NCBI GenBank assembly: GCA_016709315.1
Contig: JADJMZ010000001.1
Location: 310,001 to 374,000, forward strand
Source: Ignavibacteria bacterium
GTDB lineage: Bacteria > Bacteroidota > Ignavibacteria > Tepidaquicellales > Tepidaquicellaceae
Direction: 5' to 3'
Length of the DNA stretch: 64,000 bases
This document shows, piece after piece, positions 18,079 through 28,566 of this stretch (position 1 is its first letter; each line of letters opens with the position of its first letter). A model generated the notes under the pieces. That model ran no database searches. It had not been told where the DNA came from and saw only the letters and a program-made list of their open reading frames with translations. Both the position numbers and the translations under genes were made by a program.

Positions 18079-18909
18079 ATGTCACTTCAGTTATTATCAT
18101 TAATAATAATTTCCGCAGCAGCAGTCTTAATGATTGTTCTCGAAAAATATTATCCTTATACAAAAGGTCAGAAGATTTTCCGTGAAGGGTTTTTCAATGA
18201 TATAGTTATGTATTCAGTCTTTCAGAGTTATGTGCTCGGACTTATTATTTTCGGATTTCTGAACTGGATCAAATTCAACACGGATCTTTATCAGTACAGT
18301 CTGATCGGAAGCTGGCCTGTATGGGTTCAGGTTTTATTCTTTCTTGTAACTCACGATTTTTACATATACTGGTTTCACAGATGGCAGCATCACAACAAAA
18401 TTCTTTGGCGGACGCATGAAGCGCATCATTCGCCAAAAACAATTGACTGGCTTTCAGGAGCAAGATCACATTCATTGGAAATACTTATAAATCAGACAGT
18501 TGAGTTTGCGCCTATCATTCTTCTCGGCGCTGCGCCTGAAGTTGCGATATACAAAGGGATGATAAGCGCAATCTGGGGAATGTTCATTCATTCAAATATT
18601 GATGTGAGACTCGGAAAGCTGCAGTATTTTATCAACGGTCCTGAAATGCACCGCTGGCACCATTCAGATGACGGAGGAAAAGAGTATCAGAATAATTTCA
18701 GCACGAAATTAGCGGTCTGGGACTGGCTATTCGGCACTGCTTTCTTTCCGGATCCTGCGATCAGAAAACCTAAAAGATTTGGTTTAAGCGATACACCGGA
18801 TTATCCTTTATCGGAAAAAGAATTTCCTCATAAAAATTTTTGGAAAGTATTTATTGCTGACATAAAAGCATACATAAGACAGCACATATATGCATTCAGA
18901 AAATTTTAG
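18079..18909 (+). CDS. Sterol desaturase / fatty acid hydroxylase family membrane protein
   Basis: 276 residues. Membrane-bound di-iron hydroxylase with three histidine clusters: HDFYIYWFHRWQHH, HEAHHSPKTIDW and HRWHHSDDGG. Hydrophobic segments lie at about 4-22, 50-70, 82-98 and 135-165. Family members hydroxylate or desaturate lipids; the substrate here is unknown (sterol-like or fatty acyl chains). The 3' end overlaps the convergent malQ stop by 4 bp. A second, smaller enzyme of the same superfamily is at 32.8 kb. Confidence 0.9.
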   Translation: MSLQLLSLIIISAAAVLMIVLEKYYPYTKGQKIFREGFFNDIVMYSVFQSYVLGLIIFGFLNWIKFNTDLYQYSLIGSWPVWVQVLFFLVTHDFYIYWFHRWQHHNKILWRTHEAHHSPKTIDWLSGARSHSLEILINQTVEFAPIILLGAAPEVAIYKGMISAIWGMFIHSNIDVRLGKLQYFINGPEMHRWHHSDDGGKEYQNNFSTKLAVWDWLFGTAFFPDPAIRKPKRFGLSDTPDYPLSEKEFPHKNFWKVFIADIKAYIRQHIYAFRKF

Positions 18910-20737
18910 ATCCTGCCGTATTTCAGATTTATCTCTTTTATTTCACTGTTGATCCCGAGTTCATTTAACTTCTCAAGCGAAACCGGAATCACCATTGACC
19001 AGTTTCTTCCCGAAACTATTCCAGGGAAATTTATTCTGTAATTCCAATCTTTATAATCTTGTAAAATATTCTCATCAAGATAAAGATACTCCATGATAAG
19101 CTGAATACTGAATATAGAAGAAGTACTGCTGATTTTTTCAACTGATGATTTTATAAAATCAATATCTGCTTTTTGAATAAAATCTTTTTTTAATCCTATG
19201 TATTCCATAAAATTATTCTTTTCATTATGAACCGATTTAAACATTTCAATAAATTCATAAGCGTCATCATAATTCAAACCAAGGATTTTCAGAAGTTCAT
19301 TTTTGTCTGTGATATTTCCGTTCCAGTATAATCTGCCGTTGCGGGATAACTCTTTATCAAAAAGCATATCTTTTATTTCGGAATATTTATCTTCAGAAGA
19401 AATAAATTTATCACAGATCTGTCTGAATGAAACTTCATCAACCGTTCCTGCTTCATTTTCCCACCATGCAGGAAGCGAACTTGAATCATGAGTAGAAACT
19501 GTTGCAACGGAATTTATTCTGTAATCTTCCGGACTTATAAATCTGAATTCCTGATCCGGATTTTTTTCCCATCTCTGAACATTTATTCCGGTAACTCCGG
19601 ATTCCTTTAAAACTTTGTATGAACAATAAGGAACTGTACCCAGATCTTCTGCGCACGGAAGCATACCGGATGAGTTAAGCATAGCTTTGAGAATATTTCT
19701 TCCGTGTTCTTCCCAGCAATGCTCATCTTCGGGATCAAATTTTCCTTCCAGACCTCCGGATTCTTCAGAAGTTTTAAGATCAATTGTCCAGACTCTGAAC
19801 AGTCCGACGAAATGATCTATCCTGTACATATCAAAAAAGTTTTCAGAATATTTAATTCTTTCGCGGAAGTAACTGTAGTTATCGGCGCTAATGTTGTCCC
19901 AGTTGTATGGAGGCATTCCCCATCTCTGTCCTTTCGAAAAATACATATCAGGAGGCGCTCCGGAAGAAAGCTGCAGTTTAAAATAATTTTTATAAGCCCA
20001 TACATCAGCGCTGTTCCTTGAAACAAGAAATGGAATATCTCCCATGATGAAAACTTTTTTCCTTTTGGCATATTTTTTTACTGAGACAAGCTGTTCATAA
20101 AGCTGCCACTGAACCCAGGCATAAAAATTCATTTCGTTCTCATTTTCTTTCAGTATTTTTTCTGCAGTATAAGAAGAAATGTATCTGTATTTGAGGTCCC
20201 ATTCTGACCAGCTTTTATCAGGATGCATACCGGAGATAATTTTGAAGAGACAATAATACTTAAGCCATCGCAGATTATTTTCCTTAAAAGAAATGAAACT
20301 GTCCGGCTCTTTAAGATTTACTGTTGAAAATATTTTTTTAAAAGAAGAAGTTTTTCATTTTTAATATTGTAATTTACTTTTGTACCTCCGGCAGGAAAAT
20401 TCTTTTTTAAAGATCTGATTTCCTTTCTGAAAGGTTTCAGATCAGCATGCTTAATTTTTTTTAAGGAAATGTACATTGGCTCTATGGCAAAAGTACTTAC
20501 CGCATTATAAGGAGCATTATCTGATCCGAGTTCATTCAGCGGCAGAAGCTGTATTACGGACATTCCTGTTTTGTTACACCAGTCTATAACAAGTTTCAGA
20601 TCGGGTATTTCCCCTGCGCCTATGCTGTTATCAGAGTAAACCGAGAACAATGGAAGAGCTACGCCTGCTCTTTTATGAACACCTATTTTTTTCCACTGTG
20701 ATGAAGAGCTTGTATTTAAGAGAGAGTTGTAGTCCAA
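18906..20737 (-). CDS. malQ: 4-alpha-glucanotransferase (amylomaltase), one frameshift
   Basis: GH77 enzyme that transfers 1,4-alpha-glucan segments in maltodextrin/glycogen metabolism. The N-terminal part (GVALPLFSVYSDNSIGAGEI, LLPLNELGSDNAPYNAVSTF) ends early at 20318 because of a one-base break in the run of seven T at 20333-20339. One base more joins it to the rest (LRWLKYYCLFKIISGMHPDK), for about 610 residues. Catalytic motifs: DMYRIDHFVGLF with the nucleophile Asp, AEDLGTVP with the acid/base Glu, and TVSTHDSSSLPAWW. It starts 9 bp after the upstream GH57 stop, so the two form an operon. Confidence 0.9.
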
Positions 20738-20745
20738 ATTTAAAA

Positions 20746-22320
20746 TTAATTTATGAGATCATTTGTTACGTTAAAAAATTCACCTGCAGATCTGTTATTC
20801 TTTTTTATCTTTTTCAAATAAAGATCCTTGCCGTTTAAATATTCATCTGAATTGCTTTTCGCCCGGGACAGCATTTCAAGAAAAGTATACTCAGTATTTA
20901 AACCCGTTACTTCAAATGCAATTTCCATAGCTCTTGCGGCGTATTCAAGGATTTGAAGCGTTTCGATCCCCGAGATATCGGAAAAAAACCAGCCGCAGCT
21001 TGTGAACATAAACATCGAATATTTCTGCATTTCAAGAAGTTTAATGCAAAGATCCTTTTCCGGATCTGTCAATTTCTTTTTGGAAAATTTCAGGAAGTAT
21101 TCAGCTTTATTGTGATCATAACTTTCTTCGGAAAACGAGGATATCAAACTGATGTATGCGTTCCTTGCTTCCCATACATCATATAAAAAATGACTTCCTG
21201 TATTTTCAAAAACTAAGGCAAGTTCGTCTCTGAGAAAATTCAGGGATTCGCGCAGCGGAGTTCTCCATTCCTGAGAGGGATATTCATCGCTGCTTCCGCA
21301 TCCGCAGTTTTCTTTCCATCTGCCGACACCGTGAAGACAGCTCCATGATGTGCCTTCTCCGTTAATTCCTTCTTTGATCATTACTTCGTGATCAGGCTTG
21401 TGAGTTGCGAGATATTTTCCGAAGTTTATAATTTTAAATTCTGATGAAGGAATCAGTTCGGAGAATAAATATGAAAGAGTTCTTTCCGTATATTTTTTGT
21501 GATGACCGAAGGTTTCACCGTCAACTGCAACTCCTACTAAATTTCCTGATCTGACTTCTGATACTTTCACCTCTTTCAGTCTGTTCAATAGTTTTTCCGC
21601 GCTGTAAATATGATCATCAAAAGCAATGTTCTTTGAAAGCGGTCCGTCATAAAAAATTATGTCAATATATTTCTTTCTGTTATGTGCGGAAAAATATCTG
21701 TATGGAATTCCCGTGTCAATGTTTCCGGAAGTAACATCTTCCCATTCATCCGAACCGGATTTCCTGACAGAATCCGCCTGCGACGGATCTAAAATTATAT
21801 ATTTGATTTTCTCTTCGATCAGAGTTTCAAGAGTTTCAATGTTGCAGGCAGTTTCCGGAAGCCATATCCCTTCCGATTCCCTTCCGAAATGAATTCTGAA
21901 ATCCTCAAGTCCCCATCTTATCTGAGTGATCTTATCTCTTTTGTTTGCAAGAGGCATAATGACATGGTTGTATATCATTGCAATTGCATTGCCGTGACCT
22001 TGATTTTTCTTTGCGCTGATTTTATCGGCTTCGGTAATTTTACTGTAAGTTCTGGGATGCTTGTTCTTTATCCAGTGCAGCAGCGTTGGACCGAAATTAA
22101 AATTAAAATATTCGTAATTGTTTACTCTTTTTATAACATTGTCGTGAATGTCAACTATCACCGCTTCGCTGTTGGGTTTATAGCATTCCTGCAGGATCCT
22201 TTCGTTCCAGTCATGAAACGGAGCTGCGGAGGGCTGAGGTTCGATCTCATTTGTCCATGCATTTTCCCGCGGCGGCTGGTAAAAATGTCCGTGCAGGCAG
22301 AGGAATAATTTCTTTTTCAA
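20746..22320 (-). CDS. GH57 glycoside hydrolase (alpha-amylase-like), DUF3536 type
   Basis: 524 residues from a TTG start. GH57 motif 1 is HGHFYQPPRENAW, followed by EGIWLPETACNIETLE and GVAVDGETFGHHKKYTERTL. The C-terminal part resembles DUF3536 (SWSCLHGVGRWKENCGC, MFTSCGWFFSDISGIETLQI). The family acts on alpha-glucans. Homologues that I recall run longer at the C-terminus, so this copy may be shortened just before malQ; that is memory, not a comparison. Operon with malQ, 9 bp apart, pointing to storage-glucan turnover. Confidence 0.88.
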   Translation of the reverse strand: MKKKLFLCLHGHFYQPPRENAWTNEIEPQPSAAPFHDWNERILQECYKPNSEAVIVDIHDNVIKRVNNYEYFNFNFGPTLLHWIKNKHPRTYSKITEADKISAKKNQGHGNAIAMIYNHVIMPLANKRDKITQIRWGLEDFRIHFGRESEGIWLPETACNIETLETLIEEKIKYIILDPSQADSVRKSGSDEWEDVTSGNIDTGIPYRYFSAHNRKKYIDIIFYDGPLSKNIAFDDHIYSAEKLLNRLKEVKVSEVRSGNLVGVAVDGETFGHHKKYTERTLSYLFSELIPSSEFKIINFGKYLATHKPDHEVMIKEGINGEGTSWSCLHGVGRWKENCGCGSSDEYPSQEWRTPLRESLNFLRDELALVFENTGSHFLYDVWEARNAYISLISSFSEESYDHNKAEYFLKFSKKKLTDPEKDLCIKLLEMQKYSMFMFTSCGWFFSDISGIETLQILEYAARAMEIAFEVTGLNTEYTFLEMLSRAKSNSDEYLNGKDLYLKKIKKNNRSAGEFFNVTNDLIN

Positions 22321-22482
22321 ATTGGTTTATATAAATTTTTATGCAGTCAAACTAAGAATAGTATCTCAAAAATGTTAGTAAGAAATTTTTGTAAAGGGGG
22401 TTTAAAAAATTAAGTTAAAGTTTGTAGTTTGCGGGAATTGATTTATTAAATCAGCTGTATAGTTTTTATAAGGATCAGTATT

Positions 22483-22978
22483 TTAATTTTCTATATTATT
22501 ATCAAGTGAAAATTGTTTAATAATGCTTTGATTAATTTTAATAATTTCAGTCGGTGTTAATTCACCCAGTCTGCCTAATACTAAATCTTTATCCAACGTA
22601 CTTATTTTGACCGCCGTTGTTGGTGTTTCAAAAAGTTGCCTGAATCATCTCAAATTCTGATATTCTGAATGGCAACTTTTTGGTCACCAACAACCAAACT
22701 CCTGACAGGCGAAGTTCTATATCGACTATCTTTCCCTCAAACTTCCAGATAGTTTCCAAAAACCAATCTCATCATTCCATGCTTTTGTTGTTGGTGACCA
22801 AAAAGTTTGCAATTTAATGTAATCTTTCCCGAAATTTAATCCTGCAAACTTTTTGGAACACCAACAACGGCGGAGTTACATCATTTTCAGTTTCTAATAA
22901 TACAACTGCAGGTCTGTTTTTATTTCCCTTTAAATCAGTAAATGGAAAATGAATTAATACAACATCCCCTTTTTTCAT
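22483..22978 (-). pseudogene. MazF/PemK-type toxin gene disrupted by a palindromic element
   Basis: The N-terminal part reads MKKGDVVLIHFPFTDLKGNK, then RPAVVLLETEND, a clear MazF-family endoribonuclease start. The C-terminal part reads STLDKDLVLGRLGELTPTEI, then KINQSIIKQFSLDNN, a clear MazF-family end. Between them lies the 263-bp element at 22611-22873, which brings a stop codon (LHY-stop context near 22820) and leaves the middle of the toxin missing. The start codon is 2 bp after the upstream antitoxin's stop. The toxin should be inactive. Confidence 0.8.
22611..22873. mobile_element. 263-bp double-hairpin palindromic element inside mazF
   Basis: Terminal inverted repeats of about 30 bp, with the first 15 identical (CCGCCGTTGTTGGTG and its complement). 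Each terminal arm also pairs with an internal arm: 22611-22640 with 22671-22695, and 22787-22810 with 22844-22873, giving two adjacent hairpins that share an AACTTTTTGGnnCACCAACAAC core. No transposase is encoded and no clear target duplication was seen. It fits a MITE/REP-like non-autonomous element. Confidence 0.75.
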
Positions 22979-22980
22979 TT

Positions 22981-23202
22981 TTATCTTTCTTTTAAATCTT
23001 TAACAGTGTACAAATCCTCTTCTTCATTTAAAAAATCAAAAGATTTCGATTTTGAAATTACCTCTTCAATACCTTTAGTTAGAATCTGATCTTCAATTTT
23101 ACAAATAAGAAAATCTGTAAAATCTGAAACTTCTATGATTTCCGAATCCGGTAATTTATTAATTTTATTTACAGTGTTTTTAATTAATGTTTCTCTGTTC
23201 AT
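22981..23202 (-). CDS. Antitoxin-like small protein, partner of the broken mazF
   Basis: 73 residues (MNRETLIKNTVNKINKLPDS). The pattern of a short helical start, the VSDFTDFLICKIED segment resembling DUF2281-type antitoxins, and an acidic tail (FLNEEEDLYTVKDLKER) fits an antitoxin. It directly precedes the MazF-type gene with 2 bp between, the usual order of such modules. Since the toxin is disrupted, it is now an orphan antitoxin. Assignment rests mainly on context. Confidence 0.65.
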   Translation of the reverse strand: MNRETLIKNTVNKINKLPDSEIIEVSDFTDFLICKIEDQILTKGIEEVISKSKSFDFLNEEEDLYTVKDLKER

Positions 23203-23360
23203 TGTCTGAAATATTAAATTTACAAGAATTTACTGAAGTTAAATCAAGTTCAACTTAATTATTTTAATACATAATTACAAAGTAAATGTATTAAGATTCA
23301 TATTAAACAATACAAATCAGAGAAAGAATTTATTGACTGCGTAACTTCAGTTATTAAATA

Positions 23361-23392
23361 AAAAAGCCGGCGTTTGATCACCGGCTTTTTTT
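23361..23392. terminator. Intrinsic terminator downstream of the Ycf48-like gene
   Basis: AAAAAGCCGG / CCGGCTTTTT stem with a 10-nt loop (CGTTTGATCA) and A/T tracts on both sides. It serves the minus-strand gene ending at 23416. Confidence 0.85.
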
Positions 23393-23415
23393 ATAAATAA
23401 TCTAACTTAATATAA

Positions 23416-25915
23416 CTATGGTCTTATAATCCCGACGGCATTGTATGAATTATTATCAACGATCGAAAGATCATCCGTATCTACAAAATTATCTCCCGTA
23501 AGATCAGTTGCAACATACCCTGAGGTTGAAAAATTTACATCGTTATCTACAAGACTCAGGTCTGAGGCATCCACTGTATTATCCTTATTCGGATCACCGC
23601 TGTAGATACACCACTTTGATCCTTTTAATGTCATGTTACTGCCGTATGCCTGAGAACTTCCTGAAACAAATGAATAATTAAAAGTCGAACCGTCTGCTAT
23701 AAATGTCTCTCCGCCGGTTCTGCTCCAGGTATCAATGCAGTTCCTGTGATTTGCAACTATGTAATATGTGCCTGAAGGTGCATTGCTGAAAGTAAATAAT
23801 GCCGTTTGCGTAAGTGAGTCAATTACCGCTTTTGCTGAATCCTTTATAGCATAAGGTGAAGTAGAATTTCTCAGATAAACTTTAACGGTATCTCTCATTG
23901 CAAGCTGATTTGACACTGATGAATACATTCCTTCCATAGCAATGCTTAGATTGATCTTTATCTGATTGGTCGGACCTGCATATCTGAATATTGCAGTGTT
24001 TCCGCCGAGAGCCCAGGCAGTATCACCCTGAGTTACATAAACTTTTATGTTTGTAATTCCGTGAGTATTCTGTGTCGTCCAGGTTACTCCGCCGTCTGTT
24101 GTTTTGCAGATAGCCGGCGTGCCCGATGATCCGCCGGATACATATCCTGTATTTGCATCCTTGAAATCTATGCTGTTAAAATCTGTAGCAACCGGCATGG
24201 TAATAAGTGTCCAGTTAACTCCGCCGTTTGTTGACTTTGCAACTCTGGATGTGCCTCCTGGTCTGACAAGCATAAACTGTAACTCCGTCAGGTGAAGAAA
24301 CGCCTCTGATGCTGCCGGTAAAACCTGTTGTTGTAGCGCCTGTCCAGTTGACTCCGCCGTTTGTTGTTCTGTAAATAGGTCTGTTAGAAGTATTCATAAC
24401 GCAGAATCCTGTGTTTGCATTTACCATGTCGGCTGAATAAATATTCTCACTCGCTGCGCCTGTTGTATATTGAGACCAGTTATCTCCGCCGTTTGTTGTT
24501 TTGAATACATTTCCTCCTGCTACAGTGGATAAATTCACAAATACCCATCCTGTATTCTCATCTATGAATTCACATGTATATAATTGTGAAGTTGCAACCG
24601 GAGACGGACCTGTTTTCGGAGTCCAGCTTGCTCCTCCGTCAGTAGTTTTCAAAACTCTGTTGTTCTGTCCGCTAACATATCCCGTATTTTCGTTGATCAT
24701 TGAAATTGAGAAAAAGTCTCCCGTATATCCGAGGTTGTATGGTGTCCATGTTGCACCGCTGTTTGAGGAATAAAGTAATTCCCTGTTAGTCGATCCTGTA
24801 GGAAATGGTCTTCCTACAACCCAGTACTTGCTTGTACCCGGAACTGTTGTAATGTCATACATCAGCGCATTTGAATACTGTGTATAATTATTCGTTGACC
24901 AGGTTGCGCATCCGTCATTTGATATTGCAACAATTCCGTAATCTCCTGACAGTACATAAGTAGATCCGTTCTTATCTAATGAATACCAGACAAAGGTTGC
25001 TGACGGACCGCTTACGCTTATTGGCAATGTCTGCCACGTCGTCCCGAGATCTGTTGATTTATAAAGAAAACTTGCATCTCCGACTGCATAAATTTCACTC
25101 GCAGAAACAACTTTTACCTGAAACATTGCCCAGTCAACTGTTGGAGTATTGACAGAACTCCAGTTTAATCCTGCATTGGTTGTTCTGGAAACAGTCCCTC
25201 CGCTTCCGCTGCAAAATCCCGTGGTGGAATTAAGAAAACTCATATTATACATAATTGTCGGAAATGTAGTTGGAGTAATAGTCCAGTTTGTTCCACCGTT
25301 TGAAGTACTCAGCAGACTTCCGTTTCCCCAGGAAGCAAAAACATTCTGATCATCAATTCCGCCTAATGTAGTAAGATAACTTGTCGAACCCGAAAGATCG
25401 CTGTACACTGTTGACCAGTTTAAACCGGCATTAGTAGTTTTCAGAATTACTGTTGTAAAAGCATTCTGACTTCCCGCACCAATGTATCCGGTGTTTGCAT
25501 TTGCGAACCAGATTGACTGACATCTTGAATTAGTTGCAACAAGACCTACTCCGACTTCATCAAATGTTACACCTCCGTTTACTGTTCTGCCGATATATCC
25601 CTGATCTCCTATAACAATTCCTGTATTCGAATCAAAAAACCACATATCGTAATTCTGTGTGGTAGCAAGTGTTCCTGCTGTCACCTTTCCTGCAAAATGG
25701 TGGAAATACCAGTTAGAACCTGAATTAGATGTATGCATGAATGTTCCGTTTGCTCCGGCTGTTACCCAGTCAGTTCCGCTTACCATTTTGATCTTGCGCA
25801 GATTATTTGACTGAGGTGTCGGATGCATCCACTTCCAGTCCTGTTTGTCCTGTGAATATGATGTTCCTGCAATTACAAGAAGCATCATAATCATGAAAGT
25901 AATTCTTTTCATCAT
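23416..25915 (-). CDS. Secreted Ycf48-like beta-propeller protein with dockerin-like end, one frameshift
   Basis: About 830 residues. Signal peptide ITFMIMMLLVIAGTSYSQ, then many repeats of the kind NTGYVSGQNNRVLKTTDGG and SWTPKTG, typical of photosystem-II-stability/Ycf48-like propellers. The frame breaks near 24271: removing one base joins GVTVY to LVRPGGTSRVAKSTNGG and restores the repeat. The C-terminus has two Ca-binding-like segments (DPNKDNTVDASDLSLVDN and DLTGDNFVDTDDLSIVDN), as in dockerin type I modules. No type IX sorting signal is seen. Probably extracellular or surface-bound; role unknown. Confidence 0.82.
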
Positions 25916-26700
25916 TTTTATGATTTTTAATTTAGAAATAATTATTACTTGTTCTTGATTTGTAGCTTAAATTGAATAAAACTCTATGTGGGTTTTAAAA
26001 CTTATTGTGGGATTTGTTACATCTTAAAAAATTTGTAAATAATTTAAAAATATTAAATCTTTTGTTTTATATTATTAATAATAAAACGTGTTACTGATTT
26101 CTGCTTTGATAAAAGCAGAAACTAATTAATATTCTTAGATTAATTTTTTGTATTAATATTTTAGAATTACTGTGGGGTAAATGTTTCTTTGTGTCAAAAA
26201 TCAGAAATATTTTTTAGAATATCAATATAAAATTCAGAATAGCAGATTTGTGTAATTCTTTCTTTTGATTGATACGAATTTTTAAGATGCCTGCTCCAGC
26301 CCTTAATATTTCTATGGAGCTCGAATTGTCTTTGTAAGTAGAGACTTCTGATAAACCAACTCTCCCCGGATTGTCATTCCCGAGTGCTCCTATCGGGAAT
26401 CCATTTTTAAGTTAGTTTTTCAATGATTGGATCCCCGCTAAAAACACGCGGGGATGACCGTAAGTGTTTTACAGAAGTCTCTAAGTAATTAATTTATTTC
26501 AATAAAACTTTCATTTATAAAATGAGTATATGTAATCTGTAAGTTTGCCTTTATTAATCTGAATTTAAAAGAACATCCTGCAATGAAACTTTCGGTTTCG
26601 CAAGTTCTAAGACAGATCATTCGGTTTTTAAAGACTAATAAATAAATTCAAAATAAGTTATCTTTATAAAATTTTTTATTTAACCATAAATCATAATAAA
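25916..26700. other. 785-bp intergenic region
   Basis: Very AT-rich. It lies between the divergent Ycf48-like and S9 peptidase genes and must hold both promoters, but no convincing box was singled out. It contains the MITE-like repeat at 26339-26483. No open frame of note. Confidence 0.6.
26339..26483. repeat. MITE-like intergenic repeat, copy B
   Basis: Inverted ends TAGAGACTTCTG and CAGAAGTCTCTA enclose two hairpins: CATTCCCGAGTGCTCCTATC with GGGAATCC, and GGATCCCCGC with GCGGGGATGACC. It resembles the copy at 58630-58800 and one end of 4735-4835. Confidence 0.65.
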
Positions 26701-28518
26701 TTGACCGCCAGAGTACAGAGATATCCGGTAGAAAAATTTTTTTCTATAAGATCAATATTCGGTTTTACATTGTCAAATAACGACAAAAAAATATTCTTTA
26801 TAACAAATACATCAGGATCCCCGCAGATATGGTCAATGCCTTCGGAAGGCGGCTGGCCACATCAGATATCAACATGGAATCAGGCGGTAAAACAAATTAC
26901 TCATTCGCCTAAAACAAAAGATATTATTTTTCTAAGTGATCTGAACGGAAATGAAAATCTTCAGATTTATAAAATGTCTGAAGACGGAGATGATATTTCA
27001 TGTCTTACAGAAGGTTTTGAAGATTCTCAGTGTTATTATCATTGTTTCAATAAAAAAGGAAATAAATTCCTGTTCTCTACCAACAAAAGACTCAAATTTA
27101 ATTTTGACGCATATATAAAAGACCTGAATACAAATGAGAACATTCCTGTAAAGCAGTTTGATGACAATTATCCTACACAGCCGGATGGCTGGAGCAACGA
27201 TGAAAGATACATTACATTTACAAAGTTTTACGGAAACATCAATACGGACATACTGCTTTATGATACCAGGCACAATACTCTGGAAAATATTACTGAGCAC
27301 GATATTAAGCAAAATGTTTTTAATGCAGGATGTACTTTTGATAAGAAGAACAAAGGATTTTACTATGTATCGGATGAAGGAAGAGAGTTCAAGGGAATAA
27401 AATATTATGACATTAAAAAGAAAAAATCACACTGGATACTGAAAGAAAAGTGGGATGTCACCGGCTATAAATTATCCAATGATCACAATCAGCTTTTATG
27501 GACGATCAATAAATTAGGAAGCAACACTCCTAAACTCAAAGATCTTAAATCGGGTAAAGTTCATAGTCTGAAACTTCCCAAAGCGAATTATTCTTCAGTG
27601 AAATTTACAAAGGATGATAAAAAACTTGTATTCCTCTGCGATGGTCCTCAGACTCCCAATGATATTTTTGTTTACAATATAAAAAATCATACAAAGAAAC
27701 AGATCACTGATGCATTTGTCGGAGGTGTTTCCAAAAAGGGACTTACCAAACCAAGAGACATATTTTACAAAAGTTTTGACGGGCTCAAGATACACGCTCT
27801 GCTCTATATTCCGGCAGGTTTGAAAAAAGACGGAAAGAATCCGGCAATTGTCTGGCCTCACGGAGGACCCGAGCATCAGGAAATGCATAATTTCAGCAGA
27901 TATGTACAGGTCATGGCAAATGCAGGATACATAGTTATCGCTCCGAATTTCAGAGGAAGCACGGGTTACGGAAAATCATTTCAGAAGAAAATTTATAAAG
28001 ACTGGGGCGGAGCGGAGTTTCAGGATGTACTCGGCAGCGTGGATTATCTTAAAAAAACCGGATATGCAGATCCGAAGAAAATCGCAGTAGTCGGCGGCAG
28101 CTTCGGAGGATTTATGTGTCTGACATGCATAACCAAAGCGCCGGAGATTTGGAAATGCGCAGTTGATATTTTCGGTCCTTCCAATTTGTTTACATTTCTT
28201 GAATCTGTTCCTGAACACTGGAAAGAAGGAACAAATGAACTTGTAGGCGGAGTACCTGAGGATAAAGAAATGCTATTCGAAAGATCACCGATCAATTTTG
28301 TTGACAGGATCAGTTGTCCGTTATTGGTTATTCAGGGAAAGCATGATCCGAGAGTTGTAGAAGCCGAATCAGAGCAGATAGTTAATAAGCTCAAAGAACT
28401 TAATAAGCCCGTAGAATATATTCTGCTGGAAGATGAAGGGCACGGATTCAGCAAGGTTTCCAATCAGATAAAAGTTTTTAAAGCTAAGATGAATTTTCTT
28501 GATAAATATCTCAGATGA
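26701..28518 (+). CDS. S9-family (prolyl oligopeptidase/acylaminoacyl) serine peptidase
   Basis: 605 residues from a TTG start. The N-terminal seven-bladed propeller (about 15-330; repeats such as DIIFLSDLNGNENLQIYKMS) precedes an alpha/beta-hydrolase (about 350-605): VWPHGGPEHQ, GYGKSFQKKIYKDWGG, nucleophile Ser in GGSFGGF, Asp in GKHDPRV and His in DEGHGF. No signal peptide, so probably cytoplasmic. It cleaves short peptides or acylated N-terminal residues; the true substrate is unknown. It stands alone on its transcript, with carA starting 48 bp later. Confidence 0.93.
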   Translation: MTARVQRYPVEKFFSIRSIFGFTLSNNDKKIFFITNTSGSPQIWSMPSEGGWPHQISTWNQAVKQITHSPKTKDIIFLSDLNGNENLQIYKMSEDGDDISCLTEGFEDSQCYYHCFNKKGNKFLFSTNKRLKFNFDAYIKDLNTNENIPVKQFDDNYPTQPDGWSNDERYITFTKFYGNINTDILLYDTRHNTLENITEHDIKQNVFNAGCTFDKKNKGFYYVSDEGREFKGIKYYDIKKKKSHWILKEKWDVTGYKLSNDHNQLLWTINKLGSNTPKLKDLKSGKVHSLKLPKANYSSVKFTKDDKKLVFLCDGPQTPNDIFVYNIKNHTKKQITDAFVGGVSKKGLTKPRDIFYKSFDGLKIHALLYIPAGLKKDGKNPAIVWPHGGPEHQEMHNFSRYVQVMANAGYIVIAPNFRGSTGYGKSFQKKIYKDWGGAEFQDVLGSVDYLKKTGYADPKKIAVVGGSFGGFMCLTCITKAPEIWKCAVDIFGPSNLFTFLESVPEHWKEGTNELVGGVPEDKEMLFERSPINFVDRISCPLLVIQGKHDPRVVEAESEQIVNKLKELNKPVEYILLEDEGHGFSKVSNQIKVFKAKMNFLDKYLR

Positions 28519-28566
28519 AATGAAGTAAGTTCCTGAATTAATTTTATAAAACAACCGAATTCTTGT

